Origin: Pseudarthrobacter sp. NamB4
GTDB taxonomy: Bacteria; Actinomycetota; Actinomycetes; Actinomycetales; Micrococcaceae
DNA length: 64,000 nt
Reading direction: 5' to 3'
Assembly: GCF_005796185.1 (NCBI RefSeq)
Contig: NZ_VAHM01000014.1
Coordinates: 1-64,000 of the forward strand
Position 1 is the stretch's first letter, and each line of letters starts with the position of its first letter. Both the position numbers and the translations under genes were made by a program. The notes beneath the pieces were generated by a model. The model made no database searches. It was not told the origin of the DNA and saw only the letters and a program-made list of their open reading frames with translations. Below are positions 18,167 to 26,656 of this stretch, piece after piece.

Positions 18167-18691
18167 ATGAGCACCTCCGCAGAAGCCCAGTCTGCAGCAC
18201 CTGTTTCCGCTGTTGAGCAGCGGCTTGCGGACCTCGGCCTCGCCCTTCCCGAGGTCGCCGCCCCTGTAGCCGCCTACGTCCCTGCCGTAATCTCCGGCAG
18301 CCACGTCTACACCTCCGGACAGCTGCCCTTCGTTAACGGGAAACTTCCGGCAACCGGGAAAGTGTCCGCCGGAACCGAAGGTTTCGCCGACGAACCCACC
18401 GTTTCTCCCGAGGACGCTCAGCGGTACGCAGCCATTTGCGCCGTGAACGCGCTGGCAGCCGTCAAGAGCGTCATCGGCGACCTTGACCGCATTACCCGCG
18501 TCGTCAAGGTTGTGGGATTCGTATCTTCGGACCCGTCCTTCACGGGGCAGCCGGGCGTCATCAACGGAGCCTCCGAACTGCTGGGACGCGTCCTCGGTGA
18601 CGCGGGCCAGCACGCCCGTTCCGCCGTCGGCGTCTCCGTCCTGCCGCTCGATTCTCCGGTAGAGGTCGAACTGATAGCGGAATTCAGCTAG
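18167..18691 (+). CDS. RidA family protein
   Basis: 174-aa RidA/YjgF/YER057c family protein. Family members hydrolyse reactive enamine/imine intermediates to release ammonia. Visible features are the beta-strand VISGSHVYTSGQLPF near residue 40, the segment AAICAVNALAAVKSVIGDLDRITRVVKVVGFVSS around residues 85-115, and a C-terminal ARSAVGVSVLPLDSPVEVELIAEF. The expected arginine is present in ARSAVG. It belongs to a small operon with the DUF4177-like gene before it and a NUDIX gene 15 bases after. Confidence 0.92.
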   Translation: MSTSAEAQSAAPVSAVEQRLADLGLALPEVAAPVAAYVPAVISGSHVYTSGQLPFVNGKLPATGKVSAGTEGFADEPTVSPEDAQRYAAICAVNALAAVKSVIGDLDRITRVVKVVGFVSSDPSFTGQPGVINGASELLGRVLGDAGQHARSAVGVSVLPLDSPVEVELIAEFS

Positions 18692-18706
18692 GGCCGGTCG
18701 TTTCCC

Positions 18707-19618
18707 TTGCCTCACCTCGCTCGACGGCTCTTTGCACTTCCCCAGGACCTTGAAGGGGCGGCACAGAGCTGGCTCGAACACGGCGAACGGACACCGCGGG
18801 CGGCCCGCCTGGCGTCCTCGGTGGTACTGCTGCGCGATTCCCCCACGGGACTGGAGACCTGGCTGGCTTACCGGCCAGGTTCCTCCCCGCTGGGGGTTCT
18901 TGCGTTTCCCGGCGGTTCGCTTGATGCAGCCGACGACGACGCCGTCGGCTGGCTGGGCCCGTCACCACAGCACTGGGCTGAGCAGATGGGAACGGATGAC
19001 GTCGGGCTGGCGCGCCGGCACGTGCTGGGCGCCATCCGTGAACTCTTCGAGGAGACCGGCGTGCTGCTTGCCGGCCCCGATATGGCCAGCACGGTGGAAG
19101 CGACCTCAACGCCTGACTGGATGCGCGCCCGCCTGGCTGTTGCCGAGCAGGAAAAGACGTTCCCCGAAGTGCTGGCGAAGCGCGGCCTGTCAGTCCGGAC
19201 CGACCTGTTGAAATCCCTGGTCAACTGGCGCACCCCGGACTTCGCCCACCGACGGTTCGACACCCGCTATTTCGCCGCAACCGTGCCGCTGAACCAGCAG
19301 CCCACCCTGCTTGAGGGCAAAGGAATCTGGGGCCGGTGGGTAAACGCTGCCGAGGTCATTGCCGGACGCAATACCACTTCGCTCGGCGACGAGGTGGGCC
19401 AGGAAAACACCGTGGGCCGCACCCTGGGGGAACTCCTGGTTCCCGGCTCTGAGATCATGCTCGAAAAGATGGCCATGGCCAACGGCTGCATCGCGTACCT
19501 GAGCTACAAGCGCAAGGCCCACGTCTACCAGCCGGTCCTGGTGGAAGAGGACGGCAAGCTGATGCTCGAGGTCGAAGCCGCCAAGACCACCCCTGACGAC
19601 CCCCAGCGCGAACGCTAA
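18707..19618 (+). CDS. NUDIX hydrolase with an insertion inside the Nudix box
   Basis: 303-aa hydrolase. The first half of the Nudix box (FPGGSLDAADDD, near residue 70) is separated by about 35 residues from the second half (AIRELFEETGVLL, near residue 110). This split arrangement resembles NUDT19-type CoA diphosphatases. The start is TTG. It lies downstream of ridA on the same strand. The substrate is probably a CoA or nucleoside diphosphate derivative, but this is inferred. Confidence 0.85.
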   Translation: MPHLARRLFALPQDLEGAAQSWLEHGERTPRAARLASSVVLLRDSPTGLETWLAYRPGSSPLGVLAFPGGSLDAADDDAVGWLGPSPQHWAEQMGTDDVGLARRHVLGAIRELFEETGVLLAGPDMASTVEATSTPDWMRARLAVAEQEKTFPEVLAKRGLSVRTDLLKSLVNWRTPDFAHRRFDTRYFAATVPLNQQPTLLEGKGIWGRWVNAAEVIAGRNTTSLGDEVGQENTVGRTLGELLVPGSEIMLEKMAMANGCIAYLSYKRKAHVYQPVLVEEDGKLMLEVEAAKTTPDDPQRER

Positions 19619-19803
19619 ATCCTGCGCAGGGTGGAATAGGGGCGGCTGGGCAGTGTTCCTGCACTCCAGGGCCGGAGAGAGGGTTCCGGAGGGATCTCAC
19701 CGCGGCCGTCCCGGATCACCAGGACCACCGTCCCGGCTATGGCAGCCAAAGACGCAAGGCCCAGCAGAATTAACAAGACAGCCAGAGCCACAGACATCGC
19801 CAT
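19615..19803 (-). CDS. Small single-pass membrane protein
   Basis: 62 aa. Residues ~3-30 form one long hydrophobic helix (LAVLLILLGLASLAAIAGTV) followed by a charged, proline-rich cytoplasmic tail. The stop overlaps the end of the opposing NUDIX gene by four bases. No family is recognised. It is kept because of clear membrane topology and because it fills an otherwise empty gap, but it could be spurious. Confidence 0.55.
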   Translation of the reverse strand: MAMSVALAVLLILLGLASLAAIAGTVVLVIRDGRGEIPPEPSLRPWSAGTLPSRPYSTLRRI

Positions 19804-19861
19804 GCACCTCTGGTCTGATTTTACCGCCGGACGGCCCTTCAGTGGCGTGGCTGGCCCCGGG

Positions 19862-20037
19862 ACGCTCTCTCACTTAACGCGGCTTTCCCGGCAACGCTCG
19901 ATCACTTCCCGGGTGTTTTCCGGCAACGCTCGATCACTTCCCGGGTGTTCCTTGGCAACGCTTCCGCACCTGGCTGCCCGTGCCTCCGATGCGGTGCGAG
20001 AGGGAATGGGAAAAACTGACAGTAAGTGAAAGAACGT
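19862..20037. repeat. Repeat element bounded by imperfect inverted repeats
   Basis: ACGCTCTCTCACTTA (19862-19876) is mirrored by TAAGTGAAAGAACGT (20023-20037), with 13 of 15 positions complementary. Inside, the 30-mer that starts CCGGCAACGCTCGATCACTT occurs at 19888-19917 and again at 19920-19949, with a partial third copy from about 19954. A further GGGAGAGAGCGTC lies at 20058-20070. Similar CTCTCTCA words recur near 63.6 kb in this window, which suggests a dispersed intergenic repeat family. Confidence 0.6.
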
Positions 20038-20086
20038 TCGCAAAAAACGCGCAGGATGGGAGAGAGCGTCAGGGCATCAAACGCAA

Positions 20087-20112
20087 AAAGGCCGCCCCGG
20101 GGGGCGGCCTTT
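20087..20112 (-). terminator. Terminator of the crp-like gene
   Basis: AAAGGCCGCCCC followed by GG and GGGGCGGCCTTT forms a perfect GC-rich stem with a T-run on the minus strand. It starts 11 bases after the regulator stop. Confidence 0.85.
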
Positions 20113-20122
20113 GCTGAAGCGA

Positions 20123-20800
20123 TTAGCGGGAGCGCTGGCGGAGGCGCTGCATGTCCAGGATGACGACGGCGCGGGCTTCCAGGCGCAGCCAGCCGCGCTG
20201 GACGAACTCGGCAAGCGCCTTGTTGACGGTCTCGCGGGACGCGCCAACCAGCTGGGCCAGCTCTTCCTGGGTGAGCTCGTGGGCCACCAGGACTCCGTCC
20301 GTGGCCGGGCGGCCGAAGCGGTCGGCGAGGTCCAGCAGCGCCTTGGCCACTCGACCGGGAACATCGGAGAACACGAGGTCGGACAGGGAATCGTTGGTGC
20401 GGCGCAGGCGGCGGGCCAAGGCCTGCAGCAGCTGCGCAGAGACCTCAGGACGGCTGCGGAGGAGGTTGTTCAGGCTCTCGTTCTTGAGTCCGGCCAGGCG
20501 GGTCTCGGAAACAGCCGTTGCCGTTGCGGTGCGGGGGCTCGGATCGAAGAGGGCCATCTCGCCGAACAGTTCACCCGGGCCCAGGATGGCCAGGAGCGAT
20601 TCCCGGCCGTCGGGGGAGGTGCGTCCCAGCTTCACCTTGCCGGACACGATGAAGTACAGCTGATCACCTTGGTCGCCCTCGCGGAATACCGATGCGCCGC
20701 GGGACAGGTCCACCTCGGTGAGCTCGTCCGTCAGCAGACGGAATGCGTCGTCGTCGAGCGTGGCGAAAAGGGGTGCTCGGCGCAGTACCTCGATGTCCAT
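20123..20800 (-). CDS. Crp/Fnr family transcriptional regulator (GlxR-like)
   Basis: 225 aa. An N-terminal cyclic-nucleotide-binding beta-roll (residues ~10-120, with GELFGEMALFDPSPRTATATA) is followed by a hinge and a C-terminal winged helix with LTQEELAQLVGASRETVNKALAEF near residue 180. Length and motifs match the actinobacterial cAMP receptor GlxR/Crp, a global carbon regulator. The ATG is preceded by AGGAG. A candidate binding site of this type lies upstream of acs in the same window. cAMP as ligand is inferred from the family. Confidence 0.92.
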   Translation of the reverse strand: MDIEVLRRAPLFATLDDDAFRLLTDELTEVDLSRGASVFREGDQGDQLYFIVSGKVKLGRTSPDGRESLLAILGPGELFGEMALFDPSPRTATATAVSETRLAGLKNESLNNLLRSRPEVSAQLLQALARRLRRTNDSLSDLVFSDVPGRVAKALLDLADRFGRPATDGVLVAHELTQEELAQLVGASRETVNKALAEFVQRGWLRLEARAVVILDMQRLRQRSR

Positions 20801-20986
20801 AAAATCTCCTGAGTAAAAAGTATCGGCTGTGGCGCTTGTGCCATTGTTTCAGAATTTTCAATGTTCTGTGACGAACTTGGCAGGCAAGACGCCGCGGGGG
20901 GAGGCCTCGGGGGCGGCAGCAACCCACAGTTTATTGTCAGAGTCGGCCCTTAGAATGAAGGTTCAACTGCTTAATAAGGAGCCCTC

Positions 20987-22171
20987 GTGGTCGGCTTGAC
21001 TGTCCTGGACCTGATCCTGATCCTGGCGCTGCTGTCCTACCTGGTTTACGGGCTGCGCAATGGATTCCTTGTGACAGCCGGGGGCATCGCAGGATTCGCG
21101 GCCGGGGCCGTGGCTGCGTTTTTCGCAGTTCCCCTGGTGAGCGGGTTTGTGCAGGACTCGGGGTGGCGGCTGACCGCCATCGTCGCGGCCGCCGTCGTAC
21201 TGGTGGTCCTGGGGCATGGCCTTGGAACCATGGTGGGGCGAAGCATTCGCGGAGTGATGCGGATCCGGCCTTTGCGTGCGGTTGACCGGCTGGTTGGCGG
21301 TGCCGTGAACTTGGTGGTTTCCGCGCTGGTCATGTCCATGCTGGCCTTCAGTATCAGTTCCCTGGGCGTGCCGTTTGTGTCCCAGCAGCTGGCAGAGTCC
21401 CGCGTGATCCGATTCATTGACGGGCTGACTCCCGACCCCGTCAAAGCCACCATGGCGCAGCTGCGTTCCACGGTGATCGGCAACGGCATCCCCACGCTGC
21501 TGGAGGGCCTGGAGCAGGGGCCCGCGGTACCCGTACCAAATGCCAGCACCGACACTCCAGCCCTGAACCGGGCCGCCGAGTCAGTGGTGAGGATCGCGGG
21601 AACCGCCTACCAGTGCGGCCAGAACCAGACAGGCACGGGGTTCGTGGTTTCGGAGGACCGCGTGGTCACCAATGCGCATGTAGTGGCGGGCGTGTCGGAG
21701 CCAGTGGTGGAGATGTCCGACGGCGGCGCAATGCCCGGGCGGGTGGTCTACTTCGACACCAAGCACGATCTTGCGGTGCTGGCAGTGGAGGATCTTCCAG
21801 CGGGTCCGCTTGCCTTGAGCCCAGACCTCCCCGGCGGTAGTCCTGCCGCCTTTGCCGGCTACCCGCATGGCGGCCCCTTCCAGTCAAGGCCCGCCACGGT
21901 CCAGGACATCACCACTGTGCTGGTGCCGGACATCTACGGCAGCAACGCGTCGCCGGAGGAAATCTACCGGCTTGCCGGAGACGTGGAGCCGGGAAACTCG
22001 GGCGGGCCGCTGCTGACCATGGAAGGTCAGGTTGCCGGCGTGATCTTCGCAAAGGCCACCGCGGATACGGACATGGGATTCGCCATCACCATGGACGACC
22101 TGAATCCCGTCGCTTCGCAGGCGGCGTCCCTGTCTTCGCCCGTGTCCTCCGGGCAGTGCATCCAAAAATAG
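20987..22171 (+). CDS. MarP family membrane serine protease
   Basis: 394 aa. Four membrane helices in the first ~130 residues (CvpA-like domain) precede a periplasmic trypsin-like protease domain. The triad residues are H in TNAHVVAG (near residue 228), D in KHDLAVLAV (near 262) and S in EPGNSGGPLL (near 337). Two cysteines near the domain ends could form the disulfide seen in mycobacterial MarP. The start is GTG with AAGGAG in front. MarP protects against acid and oxidative stress in Mycobacterium; the same role is assumed here. It is divergent from the crp-like gene. Confidence 0.92.
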   Translation: MVGLTVLDLILILALLSYLVYGLRNGFLVTAGGIAGFAAGAVAAFFAVPLVSGFVQDSGWRLTAIVAAAVVLVVLGHGLGTMVGRSIRGVMRIRPLRAVDRLVGGAVNLVVSALVMSMLAFSISSLGVPFVSQQLAESRVIRFIDGLTPDPVKATMAQLRSTVIGNGIPTLLEGLEQGPAVPVPNASTDTPALNRAAESVVRIAGTAYQCGQNQTGTGFVVSEDRVVTNAHVVAGVSEPVVEMSDGGAMPGRVVYFDTKHDLAVLAVEDLPAGPLALSPDLPGGSPAAFAGYPHGGPFQSRPATVQDITTVLVPDIYGSNASPEEIYRLAGDVEPGNSGGPLLTMEGQVAGVIFAKATADTDMGFAITMDDLNPVASQAASLSSPVSSGQCIQK

Positions 22172-22183
22172 GTCCGTGCGCCG

Positions 22184-22645
22184 CTAGAGGACCTCTGCCA
22201 GATAGTCGATGGCCAGCTTGTAGCCGAGCACACCTGCGCCCACGATGACCGCGGCGCAGACAGGCGACAGGTAGGAGTGGTGACGGAATTCCTCCCGCTG
22301 GTGCACGTTGGTGATGTGAACCTCGACGGCGGGAAGCTGCACCGCCGCGAGGGCGTCACGGAGTGCCACTGAGGTGTGCGTGAAAGCGCCGGCGTTGATG
22401 ACGATGCCCGCTGCATTGTTCCTGGCTGCGTGGATGACATCGAGCAGGACGCCCTCGTGGTTGGACTGGACGCACTCCACCGCCAAGCCGTGCGTTTTGG
22501 CCGCTTCCGCCGCCAGCTGCTCCACGTCCGCCAGCGTTGACGTGCCGTACTTCTCCGGCTCTCGGGTTCCCAGAAGGTTCAGGTTGGGTCCGTTGACCAC
22601 CAGGATGGTGCGGCTGCCGGCGATTTCGGTGGAGGCTTCAGTCAT
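22184..22645 (-). CDS. aroQ: Type II 3-dehydroquinate dehydratase
   Basis: 153-aa enzyme of the shikimate pathway: dehydrates 3-dehydroquinate in the cytosol, usually as a dodecamer. Conserved parts are the start [21 protein letters not shown] with the flexible-loop arginine and tyrosine, then [23 protein letters not shown], and [22 protein letters not shown] with the catalytic histidine. The ATG at 22645 gives the usual family length plus a short tail. Its stop faces that of the protease gene, 12 bases away. No other aro gene is nearby. Confidence 0.95.
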   Translation of the reverse strand: MTEASTEIAGSRTILVVNGPNLNLLGTREPEKYGTSTLADVEQLAAEAAKTHGLAVECVQSNHEGVLLDVIHAARNNAAGIVINAGAFTHTSVALRDALAAVQLPAVEVHITNVHQREEFRHHSYLSPVCAAVIVGAGVLGYKLAIDYLAEVL

Positions 22646-22723
22646 GGATGCCAATCTAGCGGCTGGGCCCCGCCGCCGCGCATTCTTACGTGTGGAATGC
22701 GCGGCAACGGGCAAGGGCCGTGC

Positions 22724-22920
22724 CTAGAGAGCGGTCACCTGCAGCAGCAGGGCGTGCTCGGGATTGAGGATGGGCATGGGCAGTCCCACCTCGGCGAGGA
22801 ATGTACCGTTGGCCACGGCACCCTCCGCAAGCCACACGGGCGGCTGTGTTTGGGTGAAGGTGTGGCCGAAATCAGCGTCTTCAGGAGTGGGGAAGGCCAC
22901 CTGCCCCGGTAGCTTCGCTC
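22724..22920 (-). pseudogene. Remnant of an alpha-galactosidase-like (GH36) C-terminus
   Basis: Only about 60 C-terminal residues are recognisable, reading QTQPPVWLAEGAVANGTF, then LPMPILNPEHALLLQVTAL and a stop. The NPEHALLL ending is typical of GH36 alpha-galactosidases. No start codon, catalytic domain or plausible gene body precedes it. It lies tail to tail with a broken LacI gene, so both look like leftovers of a deleted sugar locus. The family call is from memory of C-terminal patterns and is moderate. Confidence 0.45.
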
Positions 22921-22936
22921 CGCCTCGAGCCCCGGG

Positions 22937-23321
22937 ATGCCAATGCGTCCCGGTGCCTCGGCCGCAGAGGAGCGGGTGCTGACCAAGGCGAACAGGGCGG
23001 GCCCCTTCCGCCCTGACCAGGAGCGCAGGACCCGCCCCGGAGGTTATGTTGCGGGACAGCGGCTGCTCGCCTCGATCAACAGGCCAACAGCCATTTTCGC
23101 CACCTCTGACATGCATCCCGGGTGACATTGCCGTGGCTTCTTTTGATGCTTCCGCAGAATCCGAACACTCCTGGCCCCCGCTGGCCACTGTGGAGCAGCC
23201 GGTGACCGCCATGGCGGAAGCAGCGGTTGCAGCACTTGTGGGTGCAAGCCGGGGCGAGGAGCCCCGGCACCGCATCTTCCCAACGAAGCTGAACGTGCGC
23301 CAGTCCTGCGGCTGCCCCTAG
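22937..23321 (+). pseudogene. Broken LacI-family regulator, C-terminal remnant with frameshift
   Basis: In one frame GGYVAGQRLLASINRPTAIFATSDMH is followed by a stop. The next frame continues IPGDIAVASFDASAESEHSWPPLATVEQPV to a C-terminus rich in cysteine and arginine. Together they match the second half of a LacI effector domain, except that about a dozen residues between SDMH and IPGD are missing and the frame changes there (around 23113). The DNA-binding half is absent. It is a decayed gene; recognisable homology starts at about 23020. Confidence 0.75.
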
Positions 23322-23330
23322 TAAGGCCCC

Positions 23331-24131
23331 TCAGGAAGCTTCGCGCACAGCTGCCAGCCGCAGCCGGCCCACCCGATCCTGAAGGATGCGCTGGGCCTCC
23401 GTGCCCAGGCCGGGGTCGCTGATCACCTCGTCCACATCATCGAGTGACGCGATGGAACTGATGCCCAGCATCCCCCACTTCGTGTGGTCAGCCAGGACCA
23501 CGGTCTTGCGGGCCGCCGCCACAAAGGCCCGGTCCGTTTCCGCCTCCAAAAGGTTGGGGGTGGTGAAACCCGCCTGGGCATCCATCCCGTGGACGCCGAG
23601 GAAGAGGATGTCCAGGTGCAGCTGCTTCAGGGCGCCGGTGGCGATGGGTCCCACCAAGGCGTCCGACGGTGTACGCTCGCCGCCGATCAGGATCACCGTT
23701 GATGTGTAGCGGGCCGAACCGGACGATGCCGCATGGTGGAACAGGTCCGCGATCCGCACCGAGTTGGTCACCACGGTGATTCTGGGGCCGCCGGCCAGCT
23801 CCTTCGCCAGCGCCCACGTGGTGGTTCCCGCGCTCAGGCCCACGGCCATGCCCTCCGTTACCAGCCCGGCCGCCTCCACCGCAATGGCCCGCTTCTCGAC
23901 GGTCAGCTGGGTGGACTTCAGCTCGAACCCGGGCTCATGCGTGCTGGCATCACCGGGCAGCTTGGCGCCGCCGTGGATCCGCTCCAGCCGGCCGCCCTCC
24001 TCCAGCACCTCGATGTCACGGCGGACCGTCATCAGCGAAACGCCGAGCTGCTGCGCAAGATCCGAGACACGCACAACCCGCTCGCGCTGAAGTGCGTCCA
24101 AAATGGCCTCATGGCGTGCGACGGCGAGCAT
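23331..24131 (-). CDS. DeoR/GlpR family transcriptional regulator
   Basis: 266 aa. An N-terminal DeoR winged helix (RHEAILDALQRERVVRVSDLAQQLGVSLMTVRRDIEVLEE, residues 6-45) precedes a sugar-phosphate-isomerase-like sensor domain with GLSAGTTTWALA and GVHGMDAQAGFTTPNLLEAE. It probably senses a sugar phosphate. The ATG at 24131 starts directly before the helix-turn-helix, while the open frame is 21 codons longer. It sits beside remnants of sugar genes, so its original target operon may have been lost. The current target is unknown. Confidence 0.9.
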   Translation of the reverse strand: MLAVARHEAILDALQRERVVRVSDLAQQLGVSLMTVRRDIEVLEEGGRLERIHGGAKLPGDASTHEPGFELKSTQLTVEKRAIAVEAAGLVTEGMAVGLSAGTTTWALAKELAGGPRITVVTNSVRIADLFHHAASSGSARYTSTVILIGGERTPSDALVGPIATGALKQLHLDILFLGVHGMDAQAGFTTPNLLEAETDRAFVAAARKTVVLADHTKWGMLGISSIASLDDVDEVISDPGLGTEAQRILQDRVGRLRLAAVREAS

Positions 24132-24222
24132 CCGGGCTGGTCCTTCGGGCAGGGGACAGGTCTGCTCCCAGCATACGGCGACGGCGGCACCCAAGGCGGG
24201 CGCCGCCGTCGTCCAGGAATTG

Positions 24223-26247
24223 CTACTTCCTGAGGGAAGCTGCGATCTGTTGCATGATCGTGGGGTCGGAGAGGGTCGTGGCGTCGCCCGGGTCGCGGCC
24301 TTCGGCTACGTCCTTGAGGAGGCGGCGCATGATCTTCCCGGAGCGGGTCTTCGGCAGTTCGGGGACCACGAGGATGTTCTTCGGCTTGGCAATGGGCCCG
24401 ATCTCCTTGCCCACGTGGTTGCGGAGTTCCTGGACGATGTCATCACCGGAATCCACGGCGTCACCGCGGAGGATGACGAACGCGACGACGGCCTGGCCGG
24501 TGGTTTCGTCGGCGGCACCGACGACGGCGGCCTCGGCCACGGCAGGGTGGGACACCAGGGCTGACTCGATCTCCGTGGTGGAGAGCCGGTGCCCGGAGAC
24601 GTTCATGACGTCGTCCACGCGGCCCAGCAGCCAGATGTCCCCGTCCTCGTCCTTCTTGGCGCCGTCACCGGCGAAGTACATGCTCTCGAAGCGGGACCAG
24701 TATGTGGCTTTGAACCGCTCCGGGTCACCCCAGATGCCGCGCAGCATGGCCGGCCACGGCTCACGGATCACCAGGAACCCGCCATGCCCGTTCGGCACGG
24801 ACTCGCCCATTTCGTCGACGACGTCCACGGCAATGCCGGGCAGCGGCACCTGGGCCGACCCCGGCTTGGTTGCCGTGACCCCGGGGAGGGGCGCGATCAT
24901 CTGGGCGCCAGTTTCGGTCTGCCACCAGGTGTCCACGATGGGGGTCTTATCCCCACCGATGACCTTCCGGTACCACATCCAGGCTTCGGGATTGATGGGT
25001 TCACCCACCGAACCGAGCACGCGAAGTGCGGAGAGGTCGTACTTGTCCGGGATCTCGCGGCCCCACTTCATGAAGGTACGGATGGCCGTGGGCGCGGTGT
25101 AGAGGATGGAGACCTTGTACTTTTCGATGATTTCCCACCAGCGGCCCTGGTGCGGGGAATCGGGCGTGCCTTCGTACATGACCTGCGTTGCGCCGTTGAT
25201 GAGCGGGGCGTAGGTGACGTAGGAGTGGCCGGTGACCCATCCGACGTCGGCCGTGCACCAGTAGACGTCCGTCTCGGGGTGCAGGTCGAACACCGCCTTG
25301 TGGGTGTAGGCGGTCTGGGTGAGGAACCCGCCGGTGGTGTGCAGGATGCCCTTGGGCTTGCCGGTGGTGCCAGAGGTGTACAGGATGAAGAGCGGGTGCT
25401 CGGAATCATGCCCGACGGCGGTGTGCTCGGCGGAGGCAGCGTCCACGGTGTCCGCCCACCAGTGGTCCCGGCCCTCATGCCAGTCCACGTCCTGGCCGTT
25501 ACGCTTGACCACCACCACGTTCTGAACGGTGTGGCCCTCTTTCGCAAGGGCTTCGTCGACGGCGGGCTTCAGGGCGCTGGGCTTGCCGCGGCGGTAGGTG
25601 CCGTCAGCGGTCACCACCAGCTTGGCCTCGGCGTCATCGATGCGGGAGCGAAGCGCATCGGCGGAGAACCCGCCGAACACCACCGAGTGCACCGCACCGA
25701 TCCGGGCGCAGGCCAGCAGCGTGATGACGGCCTCCGGGATCATGGGCAGGTACACGGCCACCCGGTCGCCCTTCGCCACACCCAGGGACTCGAAGGCGTT
25801 GGCGGCCTTTTTCACTTCTTCGGTCAGCTGCTCGTAGGTGTAGGTACGGGTGTCCCCGGGCTCGCCCTCGAAGTAAATGGCCACCCGCTCCCCCAGCCCG
25901 TTCTCCACGTGACGGTCCAGCGCGTTGTAGGCGGCGTTGACCTCACCGCCCACGAACCACTTGGCGAATGGCGGGTTGGACCAATCAAGGGCCTGGTCGA
26001 AATCCCTGCTCCAGGTCAGCAGCTCGCGGGCCTTCTTTGCCCAGAACGCCGGCCGGTCGGCGTCGGCCTCCTCATACTCCGCAGCGGTAACAACGGCGTT
26101 CGCAGCGAACTCGGGCGTGGGCGGGAAGGCGCGGGTCTCATGCAGCAGGTTTTCGAACGCGTCGCCGTGTGCCTCGCCCTGCTGGGCGGCACCTGCCGAC
26201 GCGGTTGCGGAAGCGGTTGCTACGACGCCTGTGGTGTCCTGGGACAT
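24223..26247 (-). CDS. acs: Acetyl-CoA synthetase
   Basis: 674-aa AMP-forming ligase converting acetate, ATP and CoA to acetyl-CoA. Visible features are the ATP-binding [15 protein letters not shown] near residue 277, [10 protein letters not shown] near 420, and the C-terminal [11 protein letters not shown], whose lysine is the site acetylated by Pat-type enzymes. The start at 26247 (ATGTCC) has GAGG at good distance; an ATG six codons earlier lacks one. A Crp/GlxR-type site lies about 150 bases upstream, which fits cAMP control of acetate use. Confidence 0.96.
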   Translation of the reverse strand: MSQDTTGVVATASATASAGAAQQGEAHGDAFENLLHETRAFPPTPEFAANAVVTAAEYEEADADRPAFWAKKARELLTWSRDFDQALDWSNPPFAKWFVGGEVNAAYNALDRHVENGLGERVAIYFEGEPGDTRTYTYEQLTEEVKKAANAFESLGVAKGDRVAVYLPMIPEAVITLLACARIGAVHSVVFGGFSADALRSRIDDAEAKLVVTADGTYRRGKPSALKPAVDEALAKEGHTVQNVVVVKRNGQDVDWHEGRDHWWADTVDAASAEHTAVGHDSEHPLFILYTSGTTGKPKGILHTTGGFLTQTAYTHKAVFDLHPETDVYWCTADVGWVTGHSYVTYAPLINGATQVMYEGTPDSPHQGRWWEIIEKYKVSILYTAPTAIRTFMKWGREIPDKYDLSALRVLGSVGEPINPEAWMWYRKVIGGDKTPIVDTWWQTETGAQMIAPLPGVTATKPGSAQVPLPGIAVDVVDEMGESVPNGHGGFLVIREPWPAMLRGIWGDPERFKATYWSRFESMYFAGDGAKKDEDGDIWLLGRVDDVMNVSGHRLSTTEIESALVSHPAVAEAAVVGAADETTGQAVVAFVILRGDAVDSGDDIVQELRNHVGKEIGPIAKPKNILVVPELPKTRSGKIMRRLLKDVAEGRDPGDATTLSDPTIMQQIAASLRK

Positions 26248-26656
26248 GTGAACCTCATCATTCATCGATCTTTGCTGGGCGGGACATTCGCCACCGGCCG
26301 GGGCTTCGGCGCCTGCACGGCGTCGGGCACCGGCTGGTCACGGACATTCCGCAAAGAGCTGTTCCGGAATCAAGACTAATGCTTGACCGCCGCTGATGTG
26401 TGCGGTGTCACAGAGTGGCCCGTGAACGGCATTTATTAAGCGGTGAATGGTCTGCGAGGCGGCCCGGACAAGCCCTTGCCGGCGCTGCCCGGCTAGTGAT
26501 CAGCCTGGCTGTTGACTAGGCTGAGATGGAATTGTGACTTCACTGCGGACCGCTGTGGCCAGGCATCACAAGGGCCTCGCCGCACCGGAACCGCCGTCAA
26601 GGCGGCACCATACAGGGGCATTCCGGCCCCGGTGCCGCCACGCTAAGGAGAGCAGA
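26248..26656. other. Divergent intergenic region between acs and the membrane protein gene
   Basis: About 400 bases with no convincing gene. It holds a Crp/GlxR-like palindrome near 26400 (listed) and a possible promoter for the right-hand gene around 26494-26521 (TAGGCT at 26516-26521). An open frame from 26534 continues in phase into the membrane protein, but its extra 41 residues lack a ribosome site. Confidence 0.55.
26397..26412. promoter_or_regulatory. Crp/GlxR-type binding site upstream of acs
   Basis: TGTGTGCGGTGTCACA matches the TGTGA-N6-TCACA consensus of Crp/GlxR with one mismatch. It is about 150 bases upstream of the acs start. acs is a known Crp/GlxR target in other actinobacteria, and a Crp-like regulator is encoded about 6 kb away. 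Confidence 0.5.

Larger units (their letters stand above)
19804..20122. other. Intergenic region with repeat element, no gene
   Basis: About 320 bases without a convincing coding sequence. It contains a 30-bp direct repeat pair, near-inverted copies of ACGCTCTCTCACTTA at both ends, and the terminator of the crp-like gene. These are listed separately. Confidence 0.7.

Noticed and set aside
19888-19949. CRISPR-like direct repeats
   Set aside because: Only two full copies separated by two bases, no spacers and no cas genes; better explained as a tandem duplication inside a repeat element.
22687-23330. Intact genes in the interval between aroQ and the DeoR gene
   Set aside because: Only C-terminal pieces of two families are recognisable, one of them with a frameshift; no complete reading frame with start and domain exists.
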